DNA of 6,148 nt from Methylophilaceae bacterium UBA6140 (GTDB lineage: Bacteria > Pseudomonadota > Gammaproteobacteria > Burkholderiales > Methylophilaceae). Below the pieces are notes generated by a model that was not told the origin of the DNA, searched no databases, and saw nothing but the letters and a program-made list of their open reading frames with translations. The stretch is taken from assembly GCA_002423265.1 (NCBI GenBank), contig DIVE01000031.1, forward strand, positions 165 to 6,312, in the 5' to 3' direction. The number at the start of each line of letters is the position of its first letter. The stretch's first letter is position 1. A program made the translations under genes and the position numbers. Below, piece after piece: positions 6,056 through 6,148 of this stretch.

Positions 6056-6148
6056 TCTACTGACCATCATTAAATATCCCACAGTCATCAAAAACGCCGG
6101 AAATACGACGGAGCTTCATTCCTCTATCGGTTGCGTTTTCCAGAGCTG
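6056..6148. other. Unassigned DNA after tRNA-Ser, up to the window edge
   Basis: No gene can be called. One minus-strand frame is open from the window edge to a TAG at 6057-6059, with a tail reading ...LRRISGVFDDCGIFNDGQ. One plus-strand frame is also open to the edge but has no ATG. Neither resembles a family I recognise over about 30 residues. No clear hairpin plus T-run terminator follows the tRNA. Confidence 0.4.

Noticed and set aside
1..6148. CRISPR array, toxin-antitoxin pair, phage or defence genes
   Set aside because: No regularly spaced direct repeats and no gene outside the housekeeping set; all long intervals are covered by recognised genes, RNAs or the two small elements.

Overview
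The window reads as chromosomal housekeeping DNA from a Proteobacterium, most likely a betaproteobacterium. This rests on family resemblance of the proteins and on the gene orders mtaD-ubiG-gph and ffs-dnaX-ybaB-recR; no database search was possible. Coding density is high and nothing resembles a phage, a defence locus or a CRISPR array.

Layout. Positions 1-2710 (+) hold a tight three-gene unit: an amidohydrolase of the MtaD (methylthioadenosine/S-adenosylhomocysteine deaminase) family whose 5' end lies outside the window, ubiG (4-nt overlap), and a HAD phosphatase annotated as gph that looks more like MupP (17-bp gap). Positions 2834-5462 (-) hold the converging unit dnaX-ybaB-recR. Upstream of dnaX, also on the minus strand, is ffs, the 4.5S signal recognition particle RNA (about 5757-5853). 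Diverging from it is a tRNA-Ser(GGA) gene (5966-6055, +) with a near-consensus promoter. The last 93 bases carry nothing that can be assigned.

How the genes fit together. MtaD and UbiG are linked through S-adenosylmethionine: UbiG methylates ubiquinone precursors and releases S-adenosylhomocysteine, and MtaD-type enzymes deaminate that product or methylthioadenosine. DnaX is the clamp-loader ATPase of DNA polymerase III. RecR loads RecA at gaps, and YbaB is a nucleoid-associated protein that travels with them. ffs RNA targets membrane proteins during translation.

The unusual content is in the gaps. Two small non-coding elements with near-perfect terminal inverted repeats sit at 2711-2806 and 5527-5700. 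Each is flanked by an identical 4-bp sequence (CTAG and TTAA), and their ends are similar (CCCGGAT...). They look like two non-autonomous, MITE-like transposable elements sharing one type of transposase. One abuts the gph stop codon between converging operons; the other lies between ffs and dnaX. I see no evidence of a wholly new multi-gene system.
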